Source: Nereocystis luetkeana (Eukaryota > Sar > Phaeophyceae > Laminariales > Laminariaceae). Taken from it: a DNA stretch of 64,000 nucleotides. The stretch covers positions 12,581,938 to 12,645,937 of the forward strand of contig JARUPZ010000008.1 in NCBI GenBank assembly GCA_031213475.1, written 5' to 3'. Under the pieces are notes generated by a model, which searched no databases, was not told where the DNA came from, and was given only the letters and a program-made list of their open reading frames with translations. Positions 14,601 through 23,934 of the stretch are shown here, piece by piece (the first letter of the stretch is position 1; every line of letters starts with the position of its first letter). The position numbers were made by a program, and so were the translations under genes.

Positions 14601-17386
14601 ACTGTACCAGCCATTTTTGGGCAAACAACTTGGAAATGGTACGTGGACCCAAAAACCGGTAGGGAAACGTTTTGGATTTCTAAAATGGTTGAAAACGATC
14701 CGGCAAAAGTGCATGTTTGAAGGGTACCTTCCTGCGTTTATTTTAACGCATACCAGGGCATATCGCAAAAAAACGGCGCGCAGTCGGCGGCCTATATGGA
14801 GCTCTGGCTCCAAGAGGGTTAATAGTGGGAGCGCGCAACTCTATACACCACAGCAGGTTGTACTATTAAATAGTGTCACGCTGCACGCGTATCGGAGACC
14901 ATTTGGTACTATTGCGCCTCGGGTGCATCCACCTCCTCAGCGTAGCCCGGGCTGCCTGCTTGGTATGATCGATGCTGTAATGGCCCATTTTTTTCAATTT
15001 CCTTTGCGCTTGCAATCCCGGAAGGGTCAAGGTGAAATAGGCCTTCTTGCAACCCTCCATCTTAAACTGTGAGGGCCACTACGGCTGTACGTCTGGAAAG
15101 TTGCCTGCTCTTCTTGTGGTTTGCCTGTGTAACCGTGCGTGTGTGCGCGGGAGTGCCACCAAACTCTTCTTCAGGAAACCTATGAGCCGAGTATCCAGTT
15201 AAAAACAGGGGCACGTCCCCAAATAAAAAACACGCATCTTGGGCACCGTCTTCCAACTCCCGACCCGCGGAAAATAACACTACTGCCGGCACTCCGTACT
15301 GCGTACTGGTACCAGGTATACTGATAGTGGAAACTGAATGTTGAACACATGCTCAATAAAGTCGACGAGTCGACGGGTTTACACAAAGGTATCTATCGTT
15401 GTGCCGTGGTTTACAGAAAGGTAGCGGTGTGTTGTAGTTTGCGTAAATGTATCGGTGTGTCGTGGTTTACCTAAATGTACCGGCGTGTGTCGTACCGGTG
15501 TGTCGTGGTTTACATAAAAAAGGTACCGGTGTGTCGTGGTTTACAGAAAGGTATCGGTGTGTCGCAGTTTACATAAACGTCTATGCCGGTACCGGTGTGT
15601 TGCGGTATACAGATATATGTGTCGTGGCTACATAAACAAGGTACCGGTGTGTCGAAGTCTACAAAAAGGTACCGGTGTGTCGTAATATACAGAGAGGTAT
15701 CGCACCGGTGTGTCGTGGTTTACATACATATCCAATTATCCGGTGTGTTGTGTGGAAAGCATTCAACCGTTCTATCCACCCATCGCACCCTGCGTCCGTG
15801 TTGATTCTCCATCTTACGATAGAGAGATGCCAACTCTGAACATGTCATGTGGTCACAAACCATGAGACAACAGAATATACGCAAATACACCCCACGCCAA
15901 ACGTACTGGATAAGAAAAGCAGGCCGTACAACAAACCAGACGGATTGAAAAGGTGTTCTACGCGTATATGGACGTCGCCACCTCTGCTGGTGTCGGCCTT
16001 GTCGTGACGTGATCTTAGACGGGTTTGGCCGCGGTCTTGACACGCACGTTTTCTTTCGCAGATGTGGCAAGGAGGTGCCTCCACAAAGCCCCCCTCCCAT
16101 GTCGCGAGGAGAGATCTCACAGGATAGAGAGAGTGGAAGTTGGGGTCCTTCTCGTAGAAGAGGACCCTTCACTCCCTGGTACTCGCAGCTTTCTGGGTTT
16201 ATATTCCCGGACATCATCTATTATGAAGACCATCCATGGTGGCGGGTATCGTAGACCGGACGGTGGCTAATGGATCCTCATCGTTGGCATGTGTGATCGG
16301 AGATTGACATTTTCTACGTACCCTGTCTTCCACAATATGTTGATGGTATAAATAATACCACTCTGGACGAAGTATAAGGACCGTTGGGTATTGATATTTT
16401 AGGTACAATTGGTCCTTATATTCCCGTCCTGACACTCTGGACGGGAATATAAGGATCGTTGTGTATTGATATTTATGTATAATCGCTCCTTATATTTCCG
16501 TCCAGACACTATACTTATGTAGGTACTCGTACGGGTATGTAAAATACCAGGGGCGCATCAGTTCGAGGTACCAGGTACATATACTTGTTAATATTAATAT
16601 TAGTATTATTAATATTAATAGTACAAGTACTCGCACTATTAAATATTATTAACAAAAATATTTGTAACATGATCTGCCCCATGGTTGTGTACAAGTGTAC
16701 AAACACAAAGGAGGTGAACATTGAACAAGTATCCAACCTTGTGACTTGTGACGTGTCTTGTTCTTCAAATACATGTAACAGACCAACAAGATCTTACACC
16801 CGGCCTCCAGCAACAGGAGCATAGTCTCATACTGCTGATGAGACGATCATACTGCTGATGAGACGATTATACTGCTGCTGCCGAATCATGCATGGGGGGT
16901 GGACGCGTACGTACACTTTGAAATTCTTTCGATTCATTTTTGTTATTTTTTTCATGATCATCAAAACGAGGGCAGCCCGGCGGTCAAACAAACCTCGACA
17001 CCACATCAGCGAAGCAGCAGTAGACTACCAGCTTAACCGTACACGCGACGCAAAACAGCACATAACCACCGGTACAACATCGCTTAGAGAAGCACAATCC
17101 GCCACGCTGATGGGATAGAGCCATGCTGGTGGGCCGCCCGCTCAACTAGGGGCAGAGAGAGCGAGAGGTTCCAGTACAGTAGGCCGAAATACGAAATACA
17201 ACGTGTATCTCCTTGCTTCTTCCTCCGCAATGGCAGGCTTTCACGTTTTAAAACCGAGCTAAACCCAGGCAATGCCACGCGCACCTTGCTGCTGAGAGAA
17301 GGCAGGCCGACCCTGGGCGCAAAGGCATTGCACGGCGTGAAGGCGTAGGCTCCTGCAAATAGCGCGTGCACCACGGTAGTCTTCAT
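1838..17386 (-). CDS. VTE4: gamma-tocopherol C-methyltransferase (VTE4-like), 10 exons
   Basis: Predicted to methylate gamma-tocopherol to alpha-tocopherol with S-adenosylmethionine in the plastid. Exons, 5' to 3': 17386-17265 (3' end uncertain), 12355-12221, 11804-11716, 9186-9104, 8089-8030, 7513-7422, 7022-6897, 4208-4094, 2633-2532, 1903-1838. All introns are GT-AG and every phase from exon 2 to exon 10 matches. The product is about 329 residues, close to plant VTE4. Visible landmarks: LKEGIANFYD and WGEHMHHGYY (exon 2), SAM motif VDIGCGVGGSSR (residues 112-123), GITLSPVQ, WSMESGEHMP, APGGRVLVITWCHRDL (204-219), YYLPRWCSTADYV, FWPAVIRSSLT and the end GYKKNLVKFALITGRKP then stop. Plant VTE4 has the same order. 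Exon 1 gives a hydrophobic signal peptide ending Cys-Asn-Ala before Phe-Ala-Pro, then a Ser/Arg-rich stretch: a heterokont plastid bipartite leader. Introns hold microsatellites and transposon copies. A related methyltransferase of the same family is possible but less likely. Confidence 0.9.
2812..2990. repeat. GGGTC foldback element, copy 1
   Basis: GGGTC-type pentamers on one side (cgggtcgggtcg, gagtcgggccgag) are followed by the reverse complement (gacccgacccg) on the other, so one strand can fold back on itself. It lies in intron 9 (1904-2531 is a separate intron) of the VTE4 gene, between exons 8 and 9. Close relatives lie at 27872-28240, 28876-29225, 29893-30062 and 41612-41796. Confidence 0.8.
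4582..4692. mobile_element. MITE-1 copy a (TA-flanked, TTACGGGG ends)
   Basis: About 110 bp bounded by TTACGGGGGACCATAGTTAA and its near-perfect reverse complement. There is no coding capacity. It carries a TACCAGGTA insert at 4627-4635 that the copy at 58590-58693 lacks. It lies in the intron between exons 7 and 8 of the VTE4 gene. Confidence 0.85.
5137..5911 (+). mobile_element. Poly-C-tailed element: one partial copy and one longer copy
   Basis: The partial copy (about 5145-5307) has the 3' part (aagcaatgtctgcctggtcgg, tatggtcatacgactac) and ends in C runs. The longer copy starts at the 'ggttgggttggcgtcgg' head, which is present twice (5341 and 5413), and runs to 'gagtacacccc' near 5900. 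Other copies lie at 8655-9062, 20170-20450, 42480-42735, 44310-46445 and elsewhere. No protein is encoded. Confidence 0.8.
6218..6510 (-). mobile_element. Poly-C-tailed element, minus-strand copy
   Basis: On the minus strand this reads the family 3' half (gcagctcac, gcttggtgcaagcaacgtctg, ccatgcatgagatcgagta) and ends with a short C run at 6218-6225. The 5' part is diverged from about 6420 on and includes a TACCAGGTA motif near 6472. Confidence 0.75.
6560..6860. repeat. W repeat, copy 1
   Basis: This shares 'ggacagctcat', 'cacatgtttcctgggttgg' and a terminal GATC/TAGA-rich palindromic stretch with 12420-12760, and with 40910-41260 on the opposite strand. There is no open frame of note. Its function is unknown; a non-autonomous transposon is likely. 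Confidence 0.65.
7540..7810. repeat. Degenerate TTGCATGG minisatellite
   Basis: The motif ttgcatgg(t), variously ttgcacgg and ttgctgcg, recurs about every 10-20 bp. It lies in the VTE4 intron just upstream (in gene direction) of the exon at 7513-7422. Short His/Cys-rich open frames across it are composition artefacts. Confidence 0.8.
8655..9062 (-). mobile_element. Poly-C-tailed element, near full-length minus-strand copy
   Basis: On the minus strand it runs from the region equivalent to 'cgcacaa..gaatgatcgtatcac' through 'gcagctcacccatcatgcgactcgcc' to the C run at 8655-8665. It lacks the 'ggttgggttggcgtcgg' head. It lies in the VTE4 intron between exons 4 and 5; its left limit is about 40 bp from exon 4 (9104). 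Confidence 0.8.
11386..11652. repeat. Long (CTA)n / (CTG)n trinucleotide array
   Basis: About 265 bp of nearly pure CTA units with interspersed CTG. It begins about 64 bp downstream, in gene direction, of the exon 3 donor (11716) of the VTE4 gene. Long poly-Ser and poly-Leu open frames across it are artefacts of the repeat. Confidence 0.95.
12420..12760. repeat. W repeat, copy 2
   Basis: This is homologous to 6560-6860 and 40910-41260 (opposite strand), sharing 'ggacagctcat', 'agcacatgtttcctgggttggg' (first 20 bases meant) and a GATAGATAGATCAGATATATGATG tail region. It begins about 65 bp upstream of VTE4 exon 2 in gene direction, inside intron 1. Confidence 0.65.
13089..13345. mobile_element. 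MITE-3 copy a (CCGTATGA ends)
   Basis: The terminal inverted repeats read CCGTAGAACACTATCACCC on the left and, reversed, ACCTTATGGCACTACCAC on the right, with TA after the right end. It is about 257 bp and lies in VTE4 intron 1. Related copies are at 54983-55232, 59861-60116 and 60969-61561. Confidence 0.75.
13640..13775. repeat. AAACGGCACGA minisatellite
   Basis: About ten imperfect units of roughly 12 bp (aaacggcacgac, aaacggtacggt). It lies in VTE4 intron 1 and has no other visible function. Confidence 0.85.
15395..15735. repeat. GGTACCGGTGTGTCG minisatellite
   Basis: About ten units of 28-40 bp with consensus 'ggtaccggtgtgtcgtgg' plus 'tttacataaa', varying in length and in the linker. 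It lies in VTE4 intron 1. Confidence 0.85.
16362..16506. mobile_element. MITE-5: two tandem 70 bp units with inverted ends
   Basis: Each unit is bounded by TCTGGACGGGAATATAAGGA-like sequence and its reverse complement TCCTTATATTTCCGTCCAGA. The first spans about 16362-16432 and the second 16436-16506, separated by a few bases (CAC). The second has the better-preserved ends. I saw no other copy in the window. Confidence 0.7.
17265..17386 (-). CDS. VTE4: Exon 1 of the VTE4-like gene: plastid targeting leader
   Basis: The ATG at 17386-17384 opens a frame with about 20 mostly hydrophobic residues, then Asn-Ala-Phe-Ala-Pro and a basic, Ser-rich stretch. This fits a signal peptide plus transit peptide cleaved before Phe. 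The 3' boundary is inferred. The GT at 17264 (GTTTAG) gives the phase-2 junction that the exon 2 acceptor at 12355 needs; a stronger-looking GTGCGC after 17285 would be phase 0 and would need a small extra exon. The link to exon 2, 4.9 kb away, rests on strand, phase and the expected plastid location. Confidence 0.6.
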
Positions 17387-18904
17387 GCCGCCAAACGTCC
17401 TGCTGCTGCTGGTACGTGTGAGGTTTGTTCGGCGCGGTGTTCCACACGTGTGGAGGCCGTAACTTGGAAGGGGAGGAACGCTAAAAAACAGCCACCAAAA
17501 TCCAAACGTTGTTGTGTGCTGTGTGCGCCGTGAGGTTGAGTGAGCCGCACTCGTACTACATTATATATACTGCTGTACTCTCGGCACAAACACACCGCTT
17601 CCGTGTGGTGTGTGGCGCTGTGGCTGGTGTGCGTACGACGAGTGTTTTTTCTGTGGGGGCGTTACAAGTACGGACTGCAAAGTGAATCCCCCTTCCTGCT
17701 CTTGTCCGAGGGAGACATCTTTACCCTCCTCTGTCGGTACCTTCCGACCTTCCGAGGACCGATCATATGTGTACACACATACATACAGCAGTAGTGAACA
17801 AAAAAACGACGAGTGATGTTATGATGCGTGTGCAGCAGTATGAGCATTACCGTGCCTCGCGCGTGTCGTACGTCTGCTTACGTGGCAGCATGGATGCATC
17901 GCCTACCCTAGCGTACATCGTACGGGCTTCTTCGTGAGACCGATGCCGTAAGCGCAAACCTGTTTTTGGCGTGTTTTTCCTCTGTGAAACCGAAGCTCCA
18001 AGGGGGGTAATATGGGGAAAACGCCCAGGGTCAACAACGTCCCGAGTCCAGAGCGCCCGAGACCTTGTGGGGCACTCTGTCACGTGTGGGTTGCTTCATC
18101 GTCCGCACAACGTCGGGTTTTTACTACATTAGACATTGACATCGTGCCATGGCGCCGACCGCTCTGACTCGTTGTGAACGCGCCCCCACAGCATTGCCAT
18201 TCCAAGATGTGAGTACGTACGAACAAAATGGCAATCGATCCGACAATATGTATGATGCAACCTTCTCAACATTTGCCTTACGTACTTCATGACGTTGATC
18301 GCCGCCGCTGTGGGTAGTCTAAGCTACGGTGTTTGTTGACCTTGAACTCGTAGGGGCCTTACTCAACGGGAGGGGTGAGTTCACCCACGAGGAAAACATT
18401 GGCGGCACGAAGTACTTGACGCCCCACATTTTTCCACCTACCCCCGCGACGAACCCCGACGCGAGATTGATTCGAAGCGAGTCCATTTCCCGCGCCCGAA
18501 GGCCGGCGGTAGCTCTCCCTCCCTTGGGAGTCTTCAGTGGCGGACCTTGCCTAAGGCTCTCTCTAGCTGTGTTTGATTTAGCTTGATATGATCCCGTCAG
18601 CAGTAATCTCCAGAGTGCATTCCTCGCCACGTAATACTATTATGCGTAGCATCGATATAAGAGCGCATCAACTTTCGTTGGTCATACGCGCTACCCACTA
18701 GCCTAGGATAGTCACCGTGCCCTCTGGCAACGGTCTTTTCTTTCGTCCCTGGATTCCTTGCGGGTCTTTGTAAGGGTCAAGATGTGCTCTTTAGTTGCCA
18801 GCTGTACGTGTCGAGGGGTTCGCCCCGGAGATCAACGCTGACGAGATCAGAATCTGACGAGATCAGCATCGGACCCAAAAAAAGCACATACCGGCATGTT
18901 AGAT

Positions 18905-19270
18905 AGTCGTACGCCTTACTGTGAAGGTACTACCTACTGAGCTATAGGGGCAAAATATCGATCAATTACCCAGCCCAGGGTAATCCTTACAACAATCTCC
19001 GCCCCCATGAGCAGAGGGATCTTTGAGGCGTCGGTACCTTATACGGGCGTACGCTGACCTAGGGAAATACCTGGTAAGTTCAATACCTGGGGAACCAGGG
19101 AAATATGTATTTGGGGATCGCACGCGCAAGCGTTTCTATGAAAGAAACGTGAAGTGAGATCCGAACCGGTGTCCTCGACGACGTCAAATGTGAAGGAAAT
19201 ACCTACTGAGCTATAGGGGTAAAATACTGATCGATTACCCAGCCCAGGGTAATCATTATATCATTACCCA
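18905..19270 (-). repeat. Two tRNA-like SINE fragments
   Basis: On the minus strand both copies contain 'ctatagctcagtaggta', a good A box. The second also has 'ccggttcggatctc', a B box with T-loop-like GTTCG, about 35 bp further on. The cloverleaf stems do not pair well, so this is probably a tRNA-derived retroposon head and not a working tRNA. The duplicated flank 'attacccagcccagggtaat' is present in both. Confidence 0.6.
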
Positions 19271-19589
19271 CTAGCCGAGATAGCCACGTGGTGAGTGACT
19301 GAAATAGCTCAGAAGGAAGTTCCCTCTGGCGAACACTTGTCTCCAGCTCCCCTAGGGCGTTGCTCGGTTCAGGGCAGCGGCGTGCGCAGCGTGACATCCG
19401 CGGTTAACCGGCTTGCCTCGCTGTTGTTAAGCTTGCAGGGATTCGTGGCCTTCACCCCCGGTTGTCTGTCATTTACCTGGTGTATAGTAGTGGCGGTGAA
19501 TATCCTCATAACTATAGTACTACTGCCCGATTTCACGACTTCGAGAGTCGCGTGTGAGTGTGTTTTTTTGTTTGGTGTGAAAATCTCTT

Positions 19590-19750
19590 TGTAGAAAAGC
19601 GCCCACGTAGCGTGTGTACGCGCAAGTTGACGCGAGTCGACGAGAGAAGACAGTTCTGACTTCTTCTCGCGATAAAAATGAAGGCACAACCCGTGACGGG
19701 GGGGGAGAGGAGTACCCGCTACGTGACCCCAGATTTGAATCACAAAAGGG
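19590..19750 (+). repeat. SINE body fragment (family A)
   Basis: It contains 'cgagtcgacgagagaag' and 'cgcgataaaaatgaaggca', followed by a G run and 'gaccccagatttgaatcac'. The same order occurs at 53040-53170, and reversed at 37690-37835, 53400-53580 and 55240-55340. No tRNA-like head is visible at this copy. Confidence 0.7.
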
Positions 19751-20169
19751 AAGGGGCTGGAGCAGAAGCAGGGTCAAGATAACAGATGGGATGGAACAAC
19801 CCCCCCCCCTACCCCCCCAACGTACGCAACTGCCTTGCGTCTTATACCGTGAGCACGCCAACTTCCGCAGAGGCCTTGGGGTGACGTCCTCCTCGGTACC
19901 GAGGGCACCCCAGCTAAGACTCAGGGACGATGCCGCCGATCGTCTTTTCCCTCTGAAGCCCCGATGTGTCTCGGTCCCCTTTCTTTACAAGGCATGGTTG
20001 ATGATTCCCGATTCAGGCATATCCTCATCTTCTTTTGATCTCCCAAAGAGGGTCGGCGAGATCCGCCAAAATCCCGGATATAATCTGAACCCTTCTACCA
20101 ATGGAAGAGGTATTTCGCCTCGTTCCCGCCGATGTCAGCCAAAGCACTTCTGCCCCATCGAAGGCCGCA

Positions 20170-20450
20170 CGATTAAAAGAAAACAGCTAGTTCGACGCTG
20201 TCGTCCAATGCAAGAACGCCCACTTCACAAGCGATTCGTGGTATTAATAGGACGCAGCTCGGCCTTGATACGAATCGTCCAACACCTGACGGTCACGGCG
20301 CTTCGCACTTGGTGCAAGCGATGTCTGCCTGACTGGTAAAAACCCAACGTGCTCCGCCCCAGGATTGCAGGGATGCGAGGGTTTTATGGCCATACGACTA
20401 CGCCGCCATGCATGGCATGAATACACCCCCCCCCCCCCCCCGCCCCGCTC
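20170..20450 (+). mobile_element. Poly-C-tailed element, copy with TATTAATA insert
   Basis: It starts near 'ttcgacgctgtcgtccaatgc' and ends in a C run of about 14 at 20427-20440. At 20242-20249 it has TATTAATA where six other copies have only TA. Confidence 0.8.
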
Positions 20451-23400
20451 GAAGGACGGGTCTATGCCTGTCTACTGGGGGGGCTCAAAGTTAGCCGATC
20501 GCCTGGACATCCTCCCTAGAATATCGCTGATTATGTGGCCTTCGCCGCTCCCGGCACTTCGAGGAATGTGGTCATACACGCCCACTTGACACCATTCATT
20601 GTTGGGTCTCCTGCGTGCTGCTTCGATCGACACGGGGGGAAAAAAGACGCTAACTGAACCATACCAACCGCGTAGACATTTGACACCCGCACTTTTCTAC
20701 CGTGTGTGTTTTTTTTCCTCTTTTCTCGTTTTTTTTTTTTTTCTAGCGCAATTTCTTGTTTGTTTGTAAAAAGTAAAAAAGATAAAGAAGACCGACGACG
20801 TCCTCATCCACGGCCACTTTTCCATTATTTTTAGGAAAGGGATGTCACTATCCCTGGTGGCAACTCGTGTCGACCATCAAGGATTTTCCACCAATAAAAA
20901 ATCCCGACCTCGAAAAATCGACCAGCCAGAAAACTGCGTGAGAGACCGATGCCGCCCGGATGTCCTTTCTTCGGTGATTAAAATGGTACATACAGTACAT
21001 AATGATGGTTGTACAGCAGGAGACAATTCGGGCATTTTTGACGCGTGCAACATTTCGACCGAAACGATATTTCTGACTGACGCTGTTCCTCGACCGAGGG
21101 GCTTGTCATCTAGTCAACGTCATCTATCAGCAACCTCACTGCAGTAGTTGTTTTTTTCGACTCGATATTTCTGATGGGTTGAGCTGCTCAAGCGAGCAAC
21201 TACTGTAGTAGTAGTACCCGTTATTACGGTAATTGTATTACTACTATATCTATAATTTTATTGTCTTATTACCCGTTTTCATAAAAAGGCTGGTCAGGTT
21301 ACGCGAACAAACTTCTTCCACGTCGTGTGTTTCGGGTGAACAAATTAGACCTCCAAATCTCAGGAGCTCAAGAAAACAAGGCGCCCTCCCAATCGTGGGA
21401 TGGATGTCGGTGTTGAATGCCACTAAACAGTCTGCAGCAATCAAGGTTTTACGTGAGATATTCATCGGGTGCGAGCACTTCTTAATGATTCTCGAAAGTC
21501 AGTCGGTGTTGTGTGCTACTACTACAGGTAGTGAGGCATGAAGCTACTACAATCAAGTGAGAAGTCTCGGAAATTTATAGGTGCACCCCACCCCTACTCT
21601 GTTGAAAAGGGTTTGAAGCTTGAAACGCCTTCCACTAATAGTCTTGAAGCTTGAAGCTTGAAGCTTGAATACGCCTTTCCTGAGGTTTTATTTCGCTCCA
21701 ATTTGTGGAGCCTGTCCTGTGACCACGGCCTCAATATTTTGGACACAAAGTCATTTCGAAAACAAGAACGAAACACCTTAGTGTTTGCAGTTTGCACTAT
21801 AGTGCTACTGCTGTAGCATCAGCAGCACCACCACCATCATCACGCTGTGCACTCGATTATCCTCGATTATCCTCGAACCCAATAAAACCGGAGGCATTCA
21901 CGCACCGGGGGGTAGAAGAGAAGACACCTGCCTGTGACCACGGCTTGCCCGGTACCTGCTACGTACGTACCGTAGCTCTTTTGAGTGTAAAAGCAAAAGC
22001 CCCTGCGAGTTGAGCTGCTAAGAAAAAAATACGATAAAAACAGAAAACAAGAAAAATAGTGCGCGCCCCGCGCGGCACTAGAACAGAGATCTAATCGCGA
22101 ATTGCTTACATCCATCCACAGACCAATACCAGGTAGGCTCTACTAGTACCTACTCGCCTTGGACACGTACTGTAGTACGTATACCATTCACTGCACGTGC
22201 TTCATCCACAGACAAAACAGAAACAAAAGACTTGCGGCCACGTACACCCCCCCCCCAATCTCATGTGTTTTTCCTTCTTCCCAATGCTATGTAAATACGT
22301 ATCATACCAGGTAGATAAAACACATGTACCGCAAAACACACACGCAGACGAAACACGCAAAATAAAAACACAAAATCTATACGTACCGCTGCTGCACAGG
22401 TGTACTTCCTCCTCTGATATCACGTGTACATGCGACCCGACCCCACCCGTCTACTATACTCACGCCCGCATCCAAAATATCGTGCGACACACACCTCCAC
22501 CTGTATACTACCTTTCACGCATCCAAAAATACTGCGCTTGTTTCCCGGAGTTTAGGCATTGACATACCCCCAAGCTGCCAACTTCGCCGATCAGTAGGCT
22601 CCGTCTATTGTCGGCGGAAAAGCAAGCATCTCCTTTTTTGGGGGACATACGGATGATGCGACGAGAACCATCGCACTGGCACCCACTAACTTACATATGT
22701 GCACACGCGGCCGACGAACGTAGCACGCAGCTTGCAAGTCCGAGCATCGACTATTGCAATAACCAATGGATACTACGCACACAGGGGGCGTCCGTCTATA
22801 GCCTATACCTGCACAGCTTTGCGGTTCGGGTATCGAGCAACACAGATCACTGGGGCCGCCCTGAACGCTGACGTCGGTCTACATCTACCTGCTGTCTCGA
22901 CAACCGTGGTGCTTTCTCCGCCTTGCAATACCGCCTACCTGTGACCGCGACAGCGGTGGTCGCAACCTCTCTCTCTCTCCGTTTTGCAATAGGATAAAGA
23001 GGAAAGGAGGGTTGAGATTGGTGCACGTGCGAGGCCGGACAGATACCACAAAGACATTGGACGGACAGCCAGTCATCATGCCTCCTTCTGCAGGGGGAAA
23101 AAAACGCCTTCCCACGATTTTGAGTCAGCTTGAATGACGCCACGTAACAAGAAACAAAACCGTCAACCCGACGACACGACGAAAAAAAAAGGTTAGCCTG
23201 AAAAACAAAAACAAAATCTACTAGCAATACTCGTACGAGAGCAAAATCAACCACACCATTACCCTCTACCAGGTATACCATATGCTCCCTCCTTTCTGTC
23301 TATCGCTCCCAGCCAAAGCCAAACGAAGCGTAGCCACGTCCCCCCCCCCCCACTCCCCATCATCTCTCCCCTCGATTGGTGCCATTCCCCCCTCTAGACT

Positions 23401-23564
23401 ATCGTTGCTCATTCTTGTGCCTATGTCGCCCTCCGCAACCATAGAGCAGCCGCAGTTGGCCTGCGTACCAACGCCCCCCTCGCCCCTCCAACCCCCCCCC
23501 CCCTCCTCGCCAACCTATACGATGCCCCCAGAAACATCTTGTCGACCCCTCCCCCGCCCAAGTA

Positions 23565-23912
23565 GAGATCGTATGACGTTGTGTGCATGATCGAAGGCAC
23601 CCACGAAGCAAAGCAGGTACCTGGTACATAGTATACCCATCGCTGCCTCTGGAAGAGGCGACACCAGGAAAAAAAAACAATTAATTCGACGCTGTCATCC
23701 ATATGCAAGAAAGCCCGCTTCACAAGCGGGTGATAGTGAAATGCAGCTCAATCCTTCACGCGAGTCGCCGAACACCGTGACTTGGTGCAAGCAAGCAATG
23801 CCTGCCTGATCAGTGAAAACCCGGCGAGCTCCGTCGCGGCATTTTAGGGGTGCGAGGGTCTTATGGTCATACGACTTCGGCCATGCACGACATGAGCACC
23901 CCCCCCCCCCCC
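23565..23912 (+). mobile_element. Poly-C-tailed element, copy with TACCTGGTA insert
   Basis: It runs from 'gatcgtatgacgttgtg' through 'cacccacgaagca' and 'gaaaacccggcgagctcc' to a C run at about 23899-23911. TACCTGGTA at 23618-23626 replaces the TA found at the matching place in the copies at 44549 and 45385. Confidence 0.8.
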
Positions 23913-23934
23913 CGTTTCCCGAGCCGGGCAGCTC

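Larger units (their letters stand above)
17387..23934. other. Intergenic repeat-rich region
   Basis: I can support no gene here. The upstream side of VTE4 (17387-17800) would hold its promoter, but I see no convincing core motif. 18320-18630 is GC-rich with a 103-codon minus-strand open frame that I do not recognise. tRNA-like fragments occur at 18905-18970 and 19140-19270, a SINE body at 19590-19750 and poly-C-tailed elements at 20170-20450 and 23565-23912. A run of 'cttgaag' units lies at 21640-21670. Confidence 0.5.
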
